Positions 1 to 12,098 are shown, numbered from the stretch's first letter. The stretch is DNA of 64,000 nt from Sebastes aleutianus (GCA_916700875.1 CAKAKS010000066.1:16116361-16180360); one strand, 5' to 3'. Notes: generated from the sequence alone by a model not told the origin. Numbers and translations are program-made.

Positions 1-429
1 AAGGGTGAGAGACACCTGTGGGGTGAAGAGACAAAAAGCACAAAAGAAATCTATACATTTTAAATAAGAGTGTGCAAAATTGACACATGTATTGCTGCAC
101 TAAAGCATCGAGCACTTGTTTTAAATTGCAGGAATAATGCAAGTATTAAAATACACAAGCCATAGGATGACAGTAAAGGTGTCCAACCTCGTATAGGATA
201 AGAGGAGTGATCAATCCTGTTAGTGCTTGATTCTTAACACTTCTGCCACTTAAACCAAAAAGAAAAAAAATGAGAAGGACCATAAAGGAAAGTAGATTGA
301 GAGAGGGAGGAAAATAATCATTCCTCAGCAAAAATGTCAGGCTTGGTTATGAATTTTTTAGAAAGCAATAAAGCCCACAAGCCTCGCCTGGCTCTTGTCT
401 CACCGTTCAACACATCCAATAGCTTGCAT
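1..429. other. Unique AT-rich sequence, no gene seen
   Basis: This is ordinary AT-rich sequence. The only reading frames are short and resemble no protein I know. I see no repeat, RNA gene or clear regulatory motif here. Confidence 0.6.
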
Positions 430-480
430 TGAGACGGAGAGAAGGAGGGAGGGAGTGAGAGAGAAATAAAGACAGAGACC

Positions 481-518
<38 letters not shown>

Positions 519-535
519 AAAAAAGAGAGACTGGG
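430..535 (+). repeat. Purine tract with (GA)16 microsatellite
   Basis: The top strand is almost entirely A and G. A pure GA dinucleotide run covers about 483-514 and is flanked by GGGA/GAGA imperfect units and a short A-rich stretch. The reverse-strand serine-leucine frame across it is an artefact of the repeat. Confidence 0.9.
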
Positions 536-539
536 GGGG

Positions 540-760
540 CTTCATTGGTCCGGGCTGGGCCTGTAATGGGACTGGATCCCGATCAATAGAGACGCTCCTC
601 AGGCCATTCGTAGGCGTAATGACTTTAGGTTTCTCAATAATTAAGATATTGTCACTGTGCTGACTGCAGGGTCAGCCAATCATTAACCCCATGTTAAATA
701 TGCCTTTGTTTTAATTGCTTTGCCTTAACTCCTCCAGATACACGGGGAAGAAAATTAAAG
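540..760. other. Candidate conserved non-coding block
   Basis: This is unique, mixed-composition sequence without repeats. It contains several homeodomain-type TAAT/ATTA cores, for example around 636-645, 680-688 and 708-716. The call rests on composition and motif look alone; only cross-species alignment could establish conservation. Confidence 0.3.
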
Positions 761-1179
761 GGACAGCAACCCTTTTTCTGTATGCATGTACGAGAGTCAG
801 AGAGGGAGACACAGGGAGAGATAGGAGCCCTGAGGCGGAGATGTATGTGTACCGTTGAGGTGTCTGTTTTCAGCACGTAACCAGCCTATTAATTGTCCCT
901 ATTTTTAGCTTTTGGAATACATTCTTTCTTTTAACAAAGACGTCAACTGCGCCGTGGCAAAACTTCCTGTTCTCTTTAAATATAAAGGTATACTTCTGGA
1001 GGTATGACATGAGAGGAACCAACCTATTTTCTTTCCTTTTGAACACCCATTCTATTCTTATGGAGGTCGCGTCATCTGAATTTCATTTGGGTGTTTCAAA
1101 GGCAGTGTGAGCTTTACACATTGTCTTTCTGGGCAGTGAGGCTGAATGTGGAGCCAATGGTGGTAAAAGAGGGGCGCTC
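761..1179. other. Unique sequence, nothing specific
   Basis: A short purine-rich patch lies at 798-825. The rest is AT-rich sequence with no recognisable gene or element. Confidence 0.5.
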
Positions 1180-1556
1180 AGCTCTTCTGTCAGACAGGCA
1201 CTAGCCTACTCAGACGGTAATATTCCTACCTCACTTCCCCCATCCCGGCAATCACTCCCAGCCATTCCCGCCCCAGCTGGGTGATGAGAAACAATGAATT
1301 TATATCCGACGTGCTGCCATTCTTTTCTCTCTTCCACACAAGAGTCCCGTGCTTCCCTCGCTCCCCTCTGCCGCCTCGCCATTGGTGGTTGGTAAATGGA
1401 CTAAAGCGCCACTCAATAGGCCGATGCACTCCGTCAAGGCGAGGGGGCTTGACCTTTCCTGGCGTGGGGAAACGCAATTCATATCGGCCCCGGACCAGCT
1501 GCCCGCTAAACGAACATCTCATCCAATTTCCAGACGCTTGCAACACAAAAAACAGG
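1180..1556. other. GC-richer unique block, candidate regulatory region
   Basis: This block is richer in GC and CpG than its neighbours and has overlapping open frames on both strands (106 residues at 1226-1546 minus; 135 residues at 1281-1688 plus). Two long frames on opposite strands of one block suggest a local lack of stops rather than coding. Neither translation shows a domain I recognise. A regulatory element is the more likely reading. Confidence 0.3.
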
Positions 1557-1620
1557 AGTGGGGGGCTGGGTGTGTGTGTTGGGTGGTGGGTAGGTGGGGG
1601 AGAGGGGCTTGTGGGCAGGG
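1557..1620 (+). other. G-rich tract with G-quadruplex potential
   Basis: Four or more runs of three or more G on the top strand (1581-1583, 1588-1590, 1596-1600, 1604-1607) are separated by loops of up to five bases. This meets the usual G-quadruplex pattern. A GT-rich patch precedes it. Confidence 0.55.
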
Positions 1621-1689
1621 AAGTCCTGATGGATTTTAGATTGGTTTCTCAATTTCTCTTCACTCAGAAGAGGCGGGGGGAGAGATGAG

Positions 1690-2024
1690 ACAAAGAGGAA
1701 AAACAAACACCAAATACGCACACACACACACAAGACACACAAAGGTTGCTTAAACTGACCTCTTGATTTACTGATTATTTATTTACTTGTCAGGCTGTTT
1801 ATTATTCCCAGTTGTTAAATGATTTTATGGGATTTTGCTTAATATATCTGACTACACCCTTTTTTTTTTTTGACTGAATCTAAATCATCAACACCAGACA
1901 GACTATTAATGACGGACCACCAAGAGAGACGGTTACTGTGGAGACCGCATTCCCCCAGGACTCGCTCACGACAAACACACAAACAAGAATATAAACACAC
2001 AAATGCACACGCAGGAACCCACAT

Positions 2025-2025
<1 letters not shown>
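1690..2025. other. Unique AT-rich sequence with short CA runs
   Basis: A short (CA)n run lies near 1720-1735 and a T11 run near 1860. No gene is visible. Confidence 0.5.
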
Positions 2026-2061
<36 letters not shown>

Positions 2062-2090
2062 TACACATACACATACACACACACTCCTAC
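2026..2090 (+). repeat. (CA)15 microsatellite with ATACAC hexamer tail
   Basis: A pure CA run spans 2026-2055. It is followed by about three ATACAC units and a further short AC run. The compound structure is typical of an interrupted CA microsatellite. Confidence 0.9.
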
Positions 2091-2870
2091 TTGGCAAAGA
2101 CACAAACACTCACACGACCATTTCGCTGTAACGGAAGGTGTTTTAGCGTGCGTGGCGGTTCATTCAACACTTGGTTGCTTTTAAAGCACGATCATTTATT
2201 AAATAAAAGAAGTTGGTGCGCGTTGCAGAAAGGCAGAGTGAATTAAACGTAGGATTTGTCATCATATACGCATGCAATGTAAGACAAGTCCATTCGGATG
2301 CAAGGCAAGCAAACTGTCGAAGAGAGAAATGAGGATCTGCCCCGAACACGGGTATGTTTTTGCATGTGCTTGTGTGTGCGTGTGTGTGTCTCGGTATGAT
2401 ATGTGTGAAAGAGCAACACAGAAATGAGATACACACACACAGTAATCAAAAGAAAAAGTGTCTCGTGCATCAAAACAACACTGTGGCCTTAACATCCCAT
2501 TAAGTTCCTTTTCTGTCTTGACGACGGTCACATTAATTGGAAAGCTGTCTACCATATACTGTATATATAATGTATTTTATACATACATGTGCGCGTCTTC
2601 GTGTGCCCTCCTTCTTGCCTCTTAGCTGTTTGAATAAATATTTGACGCGTCATATATTATTTATCAGATACCAGCTTCATTTATCGAGTGGAAATAATAT
2701 GGTATACATTTCAATTTTGTTGTGGCTGATCTACATTTTACCACTCGCTGCAGGGGATGTCACAGACCTCGGTGGCTGAGCTGGAGAGGGCTGTTGCAAA
2801 GACGCCTGTGCTAAGGCATGCAGACAAATGTGCTTACGCATAAACAGAGACACATAAACAAGCACGCAAA
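2091..2870. other. Unique sequence with GT-rich patches
   Basis: GT-rich imperfect stretches lie at 2363-2393 and AC runs near 2432-2440. The remainder is AT-rich, with no gene or recognisable element. Confidence 0.45.
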
Positions 2871-2894
2871 CACACACACACACACACACACACA
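2871..2894 (+). repeat. (CA)12 microsatellite
   Basis: Twelve uninterrupted CA units sit within a longer imperfect CA-rich stretch starting near 2850. Confidence 0.9.
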
Positions 2895-3059
2895 GGCACA
2901 AGGAGGTAAACAATTCCCACTTTTGAGAGCTGGAGTTACGCCTTGGGCAACAAACCAATCATAGCTCTGCTGTATGAGCATGTTTTCTAGATAAACAACT
3001 GGTATTGGTAATTTGGCACAGCTCCCTTGGACACGGCGATGTGTAAGCAGTGTGTCCTT

Positions 3060-3300
3060 AAACTGTGAGTATACCAAATGAGGCGCACAGCAGCACTAAG
3101 TCAGATACAGGGACACGGCGCCCGAGGTCTCTTGGGTGCGCTGCTTTCCCCTGTAGCCCTGCGTCTGTCTGGCGATGTCTGCATGGCGGTGTTAGGCCTG
3201 GCCCAATTAAACCTATTTAGAGAGCCTTCAGCCTTGGGCTCACCGGGGACTCAACATGTCATCCCACCTTCCACAGACATGTGACTTCCTGCCTGCAACG
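3060..3300. other. Candidate conserved non-coding block
   Basis: This is unique, balanced-composition sequence without simple repeats, including an AATTAAACC-type AT core near 3204. No splice-bounded open frame is evident. A regulatory role is a guess from composition. Confidence 0.25.
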
Positions 3301-3626
3301 GAGTCGGCTCATGTGGTATGATGTAACCGTTCGACGTTTTAGTGAAATATGCACTTTTCCACACTCGGATTTAATGTTTGTTATTCTTAATACTAAAGTA
3401 TCAGTGATACCTGTTTTAGGGGAGACCGTCCTCGTAGCTCCCTTCATTCTTGGTGGTAGTGATGGGTGGGATGTGGGATGTGGGTTGGCTACATGGATGG
3501 AGATCACATTTCCTACACCCCACAAAAGCAAACACAGCTAGTCGGCAGTGTGTGCCGTGCATCCCCGGAGTCCAACTGCTGCTCTGAAACCAATTTAGCA
3601 GCCCAGGCTGGATGGAGTGAACCTCT
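3301..3626. other. Unique sequence, nothing specific
   Basis: Mixed-composition sequence without repeats or a recognisable gene. Opposing short open frames cover it on both strands. Confidence 0.45.
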
Positions 3627-3832
3627 GCCCCCCTCCCCTCTTTTCTTCTATCCATCCATCCCTCCCTCCCTCCCTTTCCTTTCCTTTCCTCTCCCTTCTG
3701 TCTCTACTCAATTCTCCTCTCCCTGAGCGTAACTCTTTTGGAAGACACACTGAGACAGAGGGAGAGGGAGGGAGGAAAGGGTGGGAGAGTTTGGGCACGA
3801 GAAGGGGGGAAAAAGAAGGGAAATGGTTCTCT
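3627..3832. repeat. Polypyrimidine tract switching to polypurine tract
   Basis: From 3627 to about 3725 the top strand is nearly all C and T, with ATCC (3650-3661), CTCC (3660-3675) and CCTTT units. From about 3745 to 3832 it switches to nearly all A and G. The two halves are partly complementary, so the region could fold on itself or form triplex DNA. Open frames here are repeat artefacts. Confidence 0.8.
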
Positions 3833-4057
3833 TCTTTCTGAAATCATGCTCTGGATCAGTCTGGAGAGGCCTAGCGTGTTTGGATTGGCATGGCGGCTGG
3901 CAGACGACAGGGGGAGGTGGAGCTGGAAGAGAGTTATAAATAAACATTTCAACAGGGCTGGGGAGAGGTGTCGGCGGCCTCAGGCCACGGACCTTCCCTG
4001 GGCTCGCTGGCGCCCCTCCAGGTCACATTACACGAGTAAACTGCCGCACAGCAACAC
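3833..4057. other. Candidate conserved non-coding block
   Basis: This is a unique, fairly GC-rich block between two simple repeats. It has a TATAAATAAA-like stretch near 3933 but no initiator or coding exon that I can connect to it. Function unknown. Confidence 0.25.
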
Positions 4058-4072
4058 TGTGTGTGTGTGTGC

Positions 4073-4104
<32 letters not shown>
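4058..4104 (+). repeat. Interrupted (TG)n microsatellite
   Basis: TG units at 4058-4071 and 4076-4104 are separated by a CGTC interruption. An AGAGA-rich purine patch follows to about 4135. Confidence 0.9.
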
Positions 4105-4106
<2 letters not shown>

Positions 4107-6869
4107 CAGAGACAGAGAGAAAGAGAGGAGAGACCTGAGAAGGTGGAGTGTGTGTTGCTATAGCAGCGAACTCAATGAAGGCCTCACTATGCCGACCTCA
4201 ATGCACCGGGACAATTAGCATATTATTACGTAAAGACAAAATGTTCCATTCACACTTCCCACACTGAAGACGTGCTCAGATGTTGGTCTACGATGGAAAA
4301 TCCTCATTCATTCATATCCACTAAACATTAGCAGATGAAAAAGAAACATTGTTATATGTCGCCTGTACATATAATTACCCAATTAACGACGTTTCTCACC
4401 AGTGTAATGCGAAAATGTGGGGCGGGGATATAGAAAATCTGTGTGCAAATTTTCCGCATGACAACTATGCACACCGGCTCCGGTGGGAATTACTTGCGTT
4501 GCCTTGGTCCATTTTCATGAATGAGGCCAAATGAGTTTCTTCCTCTGTCTGTGTCCACTTCACACAACAAAAACACTGACAGAGAATGTCTAAGGGACTA
4601 ACTTTATCTACACAATACATAAACTAATCAAACCACACATTTTTTAGCTGTTGTGGCTAGGACCCGTTCTGTGACCAACATATAAAGCTGGCAACATATA
4701 ACGTTAGCAAGTGCATATCAGTTACATCACAATTTACATCTCAAGACATAGATTGTCCTTTATTTGATCGTTGAGGTAGTAGTGTTTGTCGTACATTATT
4801 GGGTGTTGAGAAGGGGACGGCTCATTGTTATTCTGTAACACTAATAGTCCCAAAAATGTCCCGTTGGACTAAAAAAAGCCCATTTGCCCAACAGTCCGTT
4901 ACCCCGAAAACAAACGTCCATTGCTCCGAAATACACACTCTCCATGCAGCAAACAGAAGCACATGGCTAATTATGCAGAATGACGGTGATCAGTTGGAAC
5001 AAAGGATTTAATTGGTCAAATGCATAGTATTTCCACAGGCATTTTTTCTATGCAAATTTTGTCAGACAAAAATCCGTGCTTAGAGTGACACGGCTTATAA
5101 GGTGTTCAAAAAGCTACAATTCTTTAATATATAATGTCTCCACTAATACAAGAGTATACCAATAGTGCCTTGTTGTCAGGTGATAAGCTTGTCTCCTCAT
5201 CTCAGAGGATTTCTTTTTGTAGAGCCATCATTTTACAGATCCATCGTGTTGCAACGTTCTTTCTTCTACAGTACAGTAGGTGCAGCAGATAATAAAATCA
5301 GGGAATACACTTAGCAAGAATACACAAAAAATAAACACAAGACAATGATACCAGACACATGCATTCACACATGCATACAGCTCTAAGCAGGGCTTTGCTC
5401 TCATCCATCACTACATTGAGGAGAAATCAGATGAAAACTGAAAATGTTGCACTCCTGCCAAGCACCTAACTGGCATTTTGAGAGAAGCCGCAGGGGTAAA
5501 GTGCAATACAGTGAATCCAATCCTGGGAACAAGAACAGACGCCCAGCACTTCGCCCGCCTCTACCCAGGCTGAGAGCTGTGGAGTTGGGCGCTGGACTAA
5601 GAAACCCTTGGCAGCGATGCCAGGACTCTGTTTTGGAATGCCAAAAATGGATATCAGTGTAAGGTGTGGCCTGAGGAAAGGTTACAAGAATGTTATGTGC
5701 TGTATCTGTATTTACAGATGGCGCCTGTATGGGATGCATGCCTCACAAAACTGAAGGTCCCTGTAAGAAAATGTGTGCAAGTACACGCTATGTTTTATGA
5801 CTTCTGTGTGCAGATTTCTTTGTCCAGTATAAACTCGGGCTCCCAGATGGTTTTCCACCCAATCAGGCCTCAGCACTCCCCTTGAGTTCCCCTGTGTAAC
5901 CCAGGCTCACGGTTGATGGGGCAGATCCCACAGTTCTGCTATAGGAAAAGAGACATTTTGGTTTTATGGTTACTTATTGCAGGCCGGTTTTTATGGTTGT
6001 ATTTTGGCAAAGAGAACTGGTGTTTTTGGCTTGAGTTGCCCACATCTGTGCTCCACAGGGGTTATCTTGTGCCTTCACTGCAACCTCTCTTTTAGAAAAA
6101 TGGATATTTTGCTGGATACTCCAAGGTGTGGACAACAACCTATAGAACTGCGCTGCAGGACAAAATGTCTTTGTGCGAATTATTGTGTTTGAAGAACATT
6201 TTTGTGGCTGGACCATTATAGCAGCTAACTTTGGGACTTCTTGAACACATTAAGGCTTTCATGAAAAATAAATCTTCCAAAAGCCAAAACGATAAAACAC
6301 TGTTTTTAAAGGGCTAAAACAAAGAAAACTATTAGGAAGAATGGTGGATCCAGCTGCATTTTAAATTAAGATGAAAGGGGAAAAAGAGACGGGAAAGAAC
6401 TCTGAAGAAAAAAGAACTCAAAGGGAACTGTAGACCGCAAAATGCTATGAAGTCAGAGCGAGCCTATCTCTTTTTAGTCAATTGTGGTTTTGCTCCACGA
6501 TTTACTATAAAAACCTGGCAGTGTCCATGGGGGCTAGTTAGCAGATCTCATTGATATGACTGGAGCTGGGTGGCTTCACCACATGCTTGGCCAGGGGTGA
6601 AGGGACTCATAAACACTTGGAGGCTGCAAGGGGGTGTGTGTGCTTGTGTTCATCCACCTGTGGAGGGTCTACACGGTGTGTAGTGTAAACGGCCACAACT
6701 GACCCTCTGCTTGGCGGTTGGAAGACTCCAGGGTTTGACATAATACAACTTTTTTTTCCTTTTGTTTTATCATATCATGTTTATTTTATAGCACAATCAT
6801 GACGGAAATCAACCATCATTTGTTGAATTAACAACTTCTTCTGAAGCATGAGTAAAGACTTAAAAGGCT
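4105..6869. other. Long unique stretch, no gene recognised
   Basis: This 2.8-kb stretch is free of long simple repeats. Its short open frames (up to 112 residues at 5401-5739 minus) show no familiar domain. An X-box-like palindrome with one mismatch lies at 4154-4167. Balanced blocks at about 4380-4540, 5560-5660 and 6470-6720 could be regulatory, but I see no decisive motif. Confidence 0.4.
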
Positions 6870-7440
6870 AAAGGCCTTTGCACACCAAGTCTGTTTTTTT
6901 AATCTGTCATCCGATAAAAATCGTTACGCACAGAAACCTTGAACACTGAGTCCGATGTGTGTGGAATAGATAGCGCTAGTCCCAAACAGGGCTAATGAAT
7001 GAATGACATTAGCAAGAAGCTATCGTTTAGCTGCTTAGAGCACAATAACTACTGTCTAATCTTCTGTACATTCTTTGTTTTGCAATCATCCAAAGCTGTA
7101 CAAGCTGTACAAGCTGCAATCATATGCCACAATTTATCTTTAAATTCCGCATCTCTGTATTCTTTTGTTTTTATCGTAAAGTGCTTTGCGCTTGGAGATG
7201 AAGTGAATGTTTATCATGACATTTTGGATGATGATGTTTCCATGTACGGAGGTTCTGAGTGGTCAAACAACTCTCTTCTGCCATTTAACGGATGCAAAAA
7301 AAAATTCTAACCTGTTCCGAAAACTTTAATGACAGACGAAAGTTTCAGTGTCGGCGTGTAAACGTGACTGACACAATGTGAGGTCGTATTTATTTTTAAA
7401 CATGCGTCAATTTCGGACAAAAAATACAAACTTGTTTTGC
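6870..7440. mobile_element. Possible degraded DNA transposon
   Basis: The left edge (GGCCTTTGCACACCAAGT, about 6881) and the right part (GTCGGCGTGTAAACGTGACTG, near 7350) look like ends of a PIF/Harbinger-type non-autonomous element, with AT-rich interior and CGGA-containing motifs on both sides. A small direct repeat of AAGCTGTAC occurs near 7093-7115. The 103-residue frame at 6999-7310 shows no transposase motif. Assignment is by general resemblance only. Confidence 0.3.
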
Positions 7441-7785
7441 AATGCCTTTAGTTTGCAGTGACAAAACTCTCAAACAACAACTACACTGTCTGATAGCAAA
7501 AAAACAAAACAAAAAAAAAACAATAAAATCGGACTTTTCCAAATTTCTGGTTGTGGAAACTATTGGTTAGACGTCGAGCTGTAGATGTTTTCTTCAAACA
7601 AAATTCTGACAACTGTATTTGATTATATAGCATGTAGTGAAAGTATTTTTTTCCTACATGGATTTAAAAAAAAGTGCAAAAATACAATGTGTGCCTTTGG
7701 TGTGTTTTATGGTCTAGGTCCATTTTTCCACACATATATGTTATTACATGTCTGTTTTTTCTCCCTTTTTTGTCCATTCAGAGAG
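7441..7785. other. AT-rich unique sequence
   Basis: AT-rich, with short A runs near 7499-7520. No gene or defined element is visible. Confidence 0.5.
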
Positions 7786-8040
7786 AGAGAGAAATGGGGA
7801 TACAGATAGGGGGAGGAAAAGCAGTGCAATACTATTACCATTTCCTGTTTCTGTGGAGCCAGGGGTCTTCGGGGAGCGAGCTGAGAGGAGTCCTGGCAGC
7901 CGGCCGCCTCTGATGGGCCAAGACACACTGTGGAATGGGGAGAAAAATCATGAAACCTGCATGCAGAGAAACCACTTTTTAAATAATCCTAACACAAGGC
8001 TTGGAGCGCTCCTTATACACCTAATGAGAAATTAACTTAA
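7786..8040. other. Candidate conserved non-coding block
   Basis: This is a GC-richer unique block between AT-rich flanks. Open frames occur on both strands without recognisable domains. Possible regulatory sequence. Confidence 0.25.
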
Positions 8041-8529
8041 AATCAGATAAGCACTCAAAATAATCACAGGAATGGCTGCATATTGCGGTTCCTTAACTGT
8101 AGCCACATTTTCTATGAAAAATCTCTTTTCCGTGTATATTAGCTCTCTCTTTGTTGCACTGTTCGGGATAAAACTAGTCGACTCAAAATACTCGCTCTAG
8201 GCATCTCATCTTCACAACAGTAAAACAACTGTTTCTAATTAAATTTTAGTATCATTTTCCAAATAGTCTTTACCAAGAAAACATTCTTATAACTCTGAGT
8301 CTTTTACACTGCGGCTTTTCACTATAAACACTCATAATATTACACCACAACTTTATTGCCAAAAGAAAAAAAAGAAAGAAACGGAAACATTAGCAATGGA
8401 GTTTGAATGGTGGCGGTTAGATGAAATATGAAAATATGTACAGCATCTATTAGAGCAATAACCAACAAGCTCCAAAATACACTTTTAAGCAAAAAATTAA
8501 TGTTGCATCACTACGGCTCTTTTTGTAGA
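8041..8529. other. AT-rich unique sequence
   Basis: AT-rich sequence without a gene. The boundary with the repeat to its right is uncertain. Confidence 0.45.
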
Positions 8530-9143
8530 AAGAAAAACAAAACAATTCAGCCTCTTTGGCAGCAAACTGAATAGTATAATTATTGATAGAGAGACTATAT
8601 TCTTGGCATTTTACAGATTTCTTGAACGTATAATTAAAGGTTCTCTATACAACATTCAGAGCATTAATATAGCATCAAAAAACTATTTACTATGTAAAGT
8701 AATAGAGGAGTAATGTCTACCTGAGCAGAGAATGAAGTCGCTCTCCCTCTGTGTGTGCTGTAGTCCAAGCTTCTTCTCGCTTTGTTGACATAGCCGGGCC
8801 GGCCGCACGTGCTTTTTAGTGCATGTTTGTGCATGTGAGCGTGTTCCACTGGCTGCCTCACGGCTGCCGCTCTGCACTGCTCTCATACGGCGGTTACAGC
8901 CGATAGTGCCGTCCCGACCAATGCCGTCATCACGGAAGCGTAGCATCCCCCTTAGGTAAACGCTGTTTTCTCTGTTAGCACTGTTGTCGTTGTTTGCACT
9001 TTTAGCACCATTAGCTGCAAGCTGCCGGCTCAGCCGTCGCCATGTTGAGAGCAGTGTGGAGGCAATAATAAATAACAAAAATTGGAGGCGATTAATTGTG
9101 ATTAACTATGGACAATTCAATATTTTAATCGATTGACAGCCCA
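8530..9143 (-). mobile_element. Non-autonomous element with GC-rich interior and hAT-like end
   Basis: The right end reads into TTTTAATCGATTGACAGCCC, the same terminus as the hAT-like elements at 10371 and 25998. The interior (8720-9060) is GC-rich and quite different from those copies. I recognise this type of interior as a common teleost dispersed repeat. The left boundary is approximate. The 131-residue minus-strand frame at 8683-9078 lies inside it and shows no protein family signature. Confidence 0.55.
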
Positions 9144-9289
9144 AGTTATAATAAGAATATCACACACAAATATTTGTAAAGCTCTATTTTTAACCAGTAG
9201 TAAGGATTTTTACATCAAACCATCAGGTATTATGTTTAACTGAAACTGGAAATCTTTCTAGTGAGAGATCAGTTAAGTAAACAAATAGT
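9144..9289. other. AT-rich unique sequence
   Basis: A short AT-rich spacer with no recognisable feature. Confidence 0.5.
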
Positions 9290-9770
9290 CAAATAATGTT
9301 GGGGAGCCCCTGAAACCCCTGGCCCACCCTGTAGGAGACCCCCTTTCTCCCCTAACGCTGCTACCCAACACAACCTCCAGCCCTGCCCGCATGCTGCTCT
9401 CCTGTCAGGCTCAGGCTCTGAGGCCCAGAGAAAACAAACTGGCTCTGATTGTGAAAATAGTGCCGTAGGGCCCTCCTGGTGCCCGCCGCTTATCTCACAC
9501 AAGGCAAGCTTTGTGTACTGTGGGGGCTCCTCGCTGGCCCTCAACCACCCCACCAGGTGGAGACTTCCAGGGCCAAACTCTCCTTCTCAATCACCCCCCC
9601 TCCCTCCATCACTCTCTCTCTCCGCCCTCATGCATACTGTGCCGCCTCCATTGAGACCACTGTGTATATTTTGAAAGGGGAAATTGATCCACTGGCCCCA
9701 CACTGGTCTGTGGGCAAAAGCAATTCCTTAACAGTTGGAGATGATGAGACTTCCCAACCATGAAATGCCA
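9290..9770. other. GC-rich candidate conserved block
   Basis: A GC-rich, largely repeat-free block stands out between AT-rich neighbours. It contains C-rich and CT-rich patches at 9593-9625. Two opposing 94-residue frames (9269-9553 minus, 9479-9763 plus) show no recognisable domain. Non-coding regulatory sequence is more plausible than an exon. Confidence 0.3.
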
Positions 9771-10370
9771 AACATTATTTCATATACACAATATTTTGAA
9801 ATCAAGTTTGATTTATGAAAATGTCATACATTGAAGATGAATATATATTTAAGCAGGAGATAAACTGTATAGCGGCACTAAGTGTAGTGATACTAGTGAT
9901 TACTATTTGAACTACATTTCACAGTAGCTTTTGGGTAGCTGTTTTCAAAATCATATATAGTTTCCCATAACAAGCTATTTTTTGTATTTTTTATACTGGT
10001 CATTTTGCTATATATGTCCCTCGTTTCCTTCCTGTGGGTATTTGCTTAAAGACGACCTGTAATTGGTCGAAACTTTGCTGATAAAATTAAAGGGAGCTGT
10101 GATTCTTGTGTGCGGGAACTCCTTGTAGACAGGATTGAGATCAAAATCACTTTTTTGCCTACCATATATACAGTAGTGTTTCCCAGTGAATATCACAGAT
10201 CACTAGCAGCATCCATAGTAGTATATAGCTTGCAGATTCATAACTTGGCAAAACTAATTATTTTTCATCAGCATGACTGAAAACAACAGGTCTAACGGGC
10301 CTGGGCCTTGTACAACTGGGCCACCCTAAATGACTAGGAGAACATGTATTTTCTTAACTATTATTTTGAA
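9771..10370. other. AT-rich sequence, possible retroelement 3' fragment
   Basis: Mostly AT-rich. The stretch at about 10047-10130 (GGTCGAAACTTTGCTGATAA followed by a TGTGCGGGA motif) resembles 3' sequence of teleost retroelements. This is a weak recognition call. Confidence 0.25.
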
Positions 10371-11030
10371 TAGGGCTGTCAATCGATTAAAATATTTCAT
10401 CACGATTAATCGCATGATTGTCCATGATTAATCGCGGTTAATTGCAAATTAATCACACATTTTCTTATCTGTTCAAAATGCACCTTAAAGAGGGATTTAT
10501 CAAGTATTTAATACTCTCACTCTACAACATGGGAGTGGACAAATATGCTTGCTTTATGCAAATGTATGTTTATATTTATTGGAAATCAATTACCAACACA
10601 AAACAATGACACATATTGTCCAGAAACCCTCACAGGTACTGCATTTAGCATAAAAAATATGCTCAAATCATAACATGGCAAACTCAAGCCCAACAGGAAA
10701 CAACAGCTGTCAGTGTGTCAGTGTGCTGACTTGACTATGACTTTCCCCAAACTGCATGTGATTATCATAAAGTGGGCATGTCTGTAAAGGGGAGACTCGT
10801 GGGTACCCATAGAACCCATTTTCACCTTTGAAATGGCCATGACAGTTTACAAATTTAGCGCAAGTCCTTTTTGAGAAGCTAGGACTTGGTACCAAGTGAC
10901 ATTCTTAGTACCAATGGATTCCTTAGGTTTTCTAGTTTCAATGATAGCAGTATCTTCAGTCTAGCTTTAAAACTGAGCCCGCTACAACCTCTGAAAGATC
11001 GATTGCGTTAATGCATTAAAAAAAATGAGT
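10371..11030 (-). mobile_element. Truncated hAT-like non-autonomous element, family A
   Basis: It begins TAGGGCTGTCAATCGATTAA and runs through the same interior as the complete copy at 25998-26629, but in opposite orientation. Shared blocks include an ATTAATCGCGGTTAA-type stretch, a short-repeat segment near 10708-10730 and a CTGAGCCCGCTACAACCTC segment near 10973. The far terminus is missing after about 11030, where another element begins. No transposase is encoded. Confidence 0.75.
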
Positions 11031-11234
11031 GACAAACACGGACCACAATCTGATAGGATTTTTGCTGTTAGACGTTTTATTATAGAAAGTGTATGAAACC
11101 CATGACCAAAAAAGTCATACATTCTGCCATTGTGTTACTAATCAATGGAATTATAATGAACATGATTCCCCTTTTTGTTGGGGACCCCTTCAAGGACCCC
11201 TGGTGGTCCGTGAACCCCACTTTGAAAACCACTG
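11031..11234. mobile_element. Second hAT-type end adjoining the truncated element
   Basis: The right boundary, TTTGAAAACCACTG at 11221-11234, preceded by a GGGACCCC/GGACCCCTGGTGG segment, matches the CAGTGGTTCTCAAA-type terminus typical of many animal hAT (Charlie-like) elements. Only one end is seen. It probably truncated the family A element to its left. Confidence 0.5.
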
Positions 11235-12098
11235 GTAAAGGATACTTTGTTTCATTTTCGTATGATTTGAGCAATCTACCTGCGTGTGCTGCTTGTAATA
11301 AATACAACTGTTGTGGGTAAATAATAAGTTATTTCAACATTAAAAATGTTTTGGAAAAAGATTTAAAAAGTGTCATAATCAACCAGATGCCCTAGTTGCC
11401 ATCCACAGCATGATATCAGTCATTTCTGTTTTAGCGAGACTACCAGTTGGGAACCGTCAAAGGAAGGCAAAACTGTATTAACTTCTGTAATTAAAAGGCC
11501 CAGCCAAAATTACTTTGGCCCATCCAAAATTTAAATCCTGGCGCCGTGCCTGATCTGGCAACTGGAAAGAAAATCTCATGTTCTTGAAAGTAGGACCAAA
11601 GAATGCATCTTCTCATCTAGTTTACCAGTCTGCTAGTTTAACTTGCACTACAGAAACCTGGTGCACATACTGTATGTAAAACAACTATTAGTGTCACAAT
11701 CCTGGATTATTCCCAGTGTAATGAATTATCCTAAAACCAAGACCTCTCCTGATACCTTTTGTTGAATAGTCAGCACTTTCACATAAGAGGGAGCAGTCTC
11801 TGCATTCACCTGTTTCAGGAGGTTACATCAATGTAGGAGGGATATTGGGTAGGAAAACTGGAAGGAGAATAAAAGATTGGTCATCTTTACAAGCTTTCAT
11901 GAATGTAATTATTTCCGACATTACAAATAATGTGTTGTCACACACCCAAGACAGCAAAGCAGAGATGTTAGACCACTAATACGGCAGCACTGCCACTATG
12001 GTTGCTGGGCATGTCTATTGGAGTGATATTTGACAACAATCACATGGCTGCCTGTCTGTCTGATGTTCAGCCAAGACAGATTGTCAGTATAAGAACAG
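11235..12098. other. Unique AT-rich sequence
   Basis: No gene or clearly bounded element. A few phrases look repeat-derived, such as the GGCCCAGCC/GGCCCATCC pair near 11500-11525, but I cannot define ends. Confidence 0.4.

Noticed and set aside
1226..1688. Overlapping frames of 106 and 135 codons on opposite strands
   Set aside because: Mutual overlap in a GC-rich block indicates a local lack of stops. The plus-strand frame also runs into a G-rich low-complexity tract.
4772..4783. TGAGGTAGTAGT, identical to the start of let-7 family miRNAs
   Set aside because: No complementary arm lies within hairpin distance on either side, and the match breaks down after 12 bases. A chance match.
8683..9078. 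131-codon minus-strand frame
   Set aside because: It lies inside a non-autonomous element with a GC-rich interior. No transposase or other protein motif is visible.
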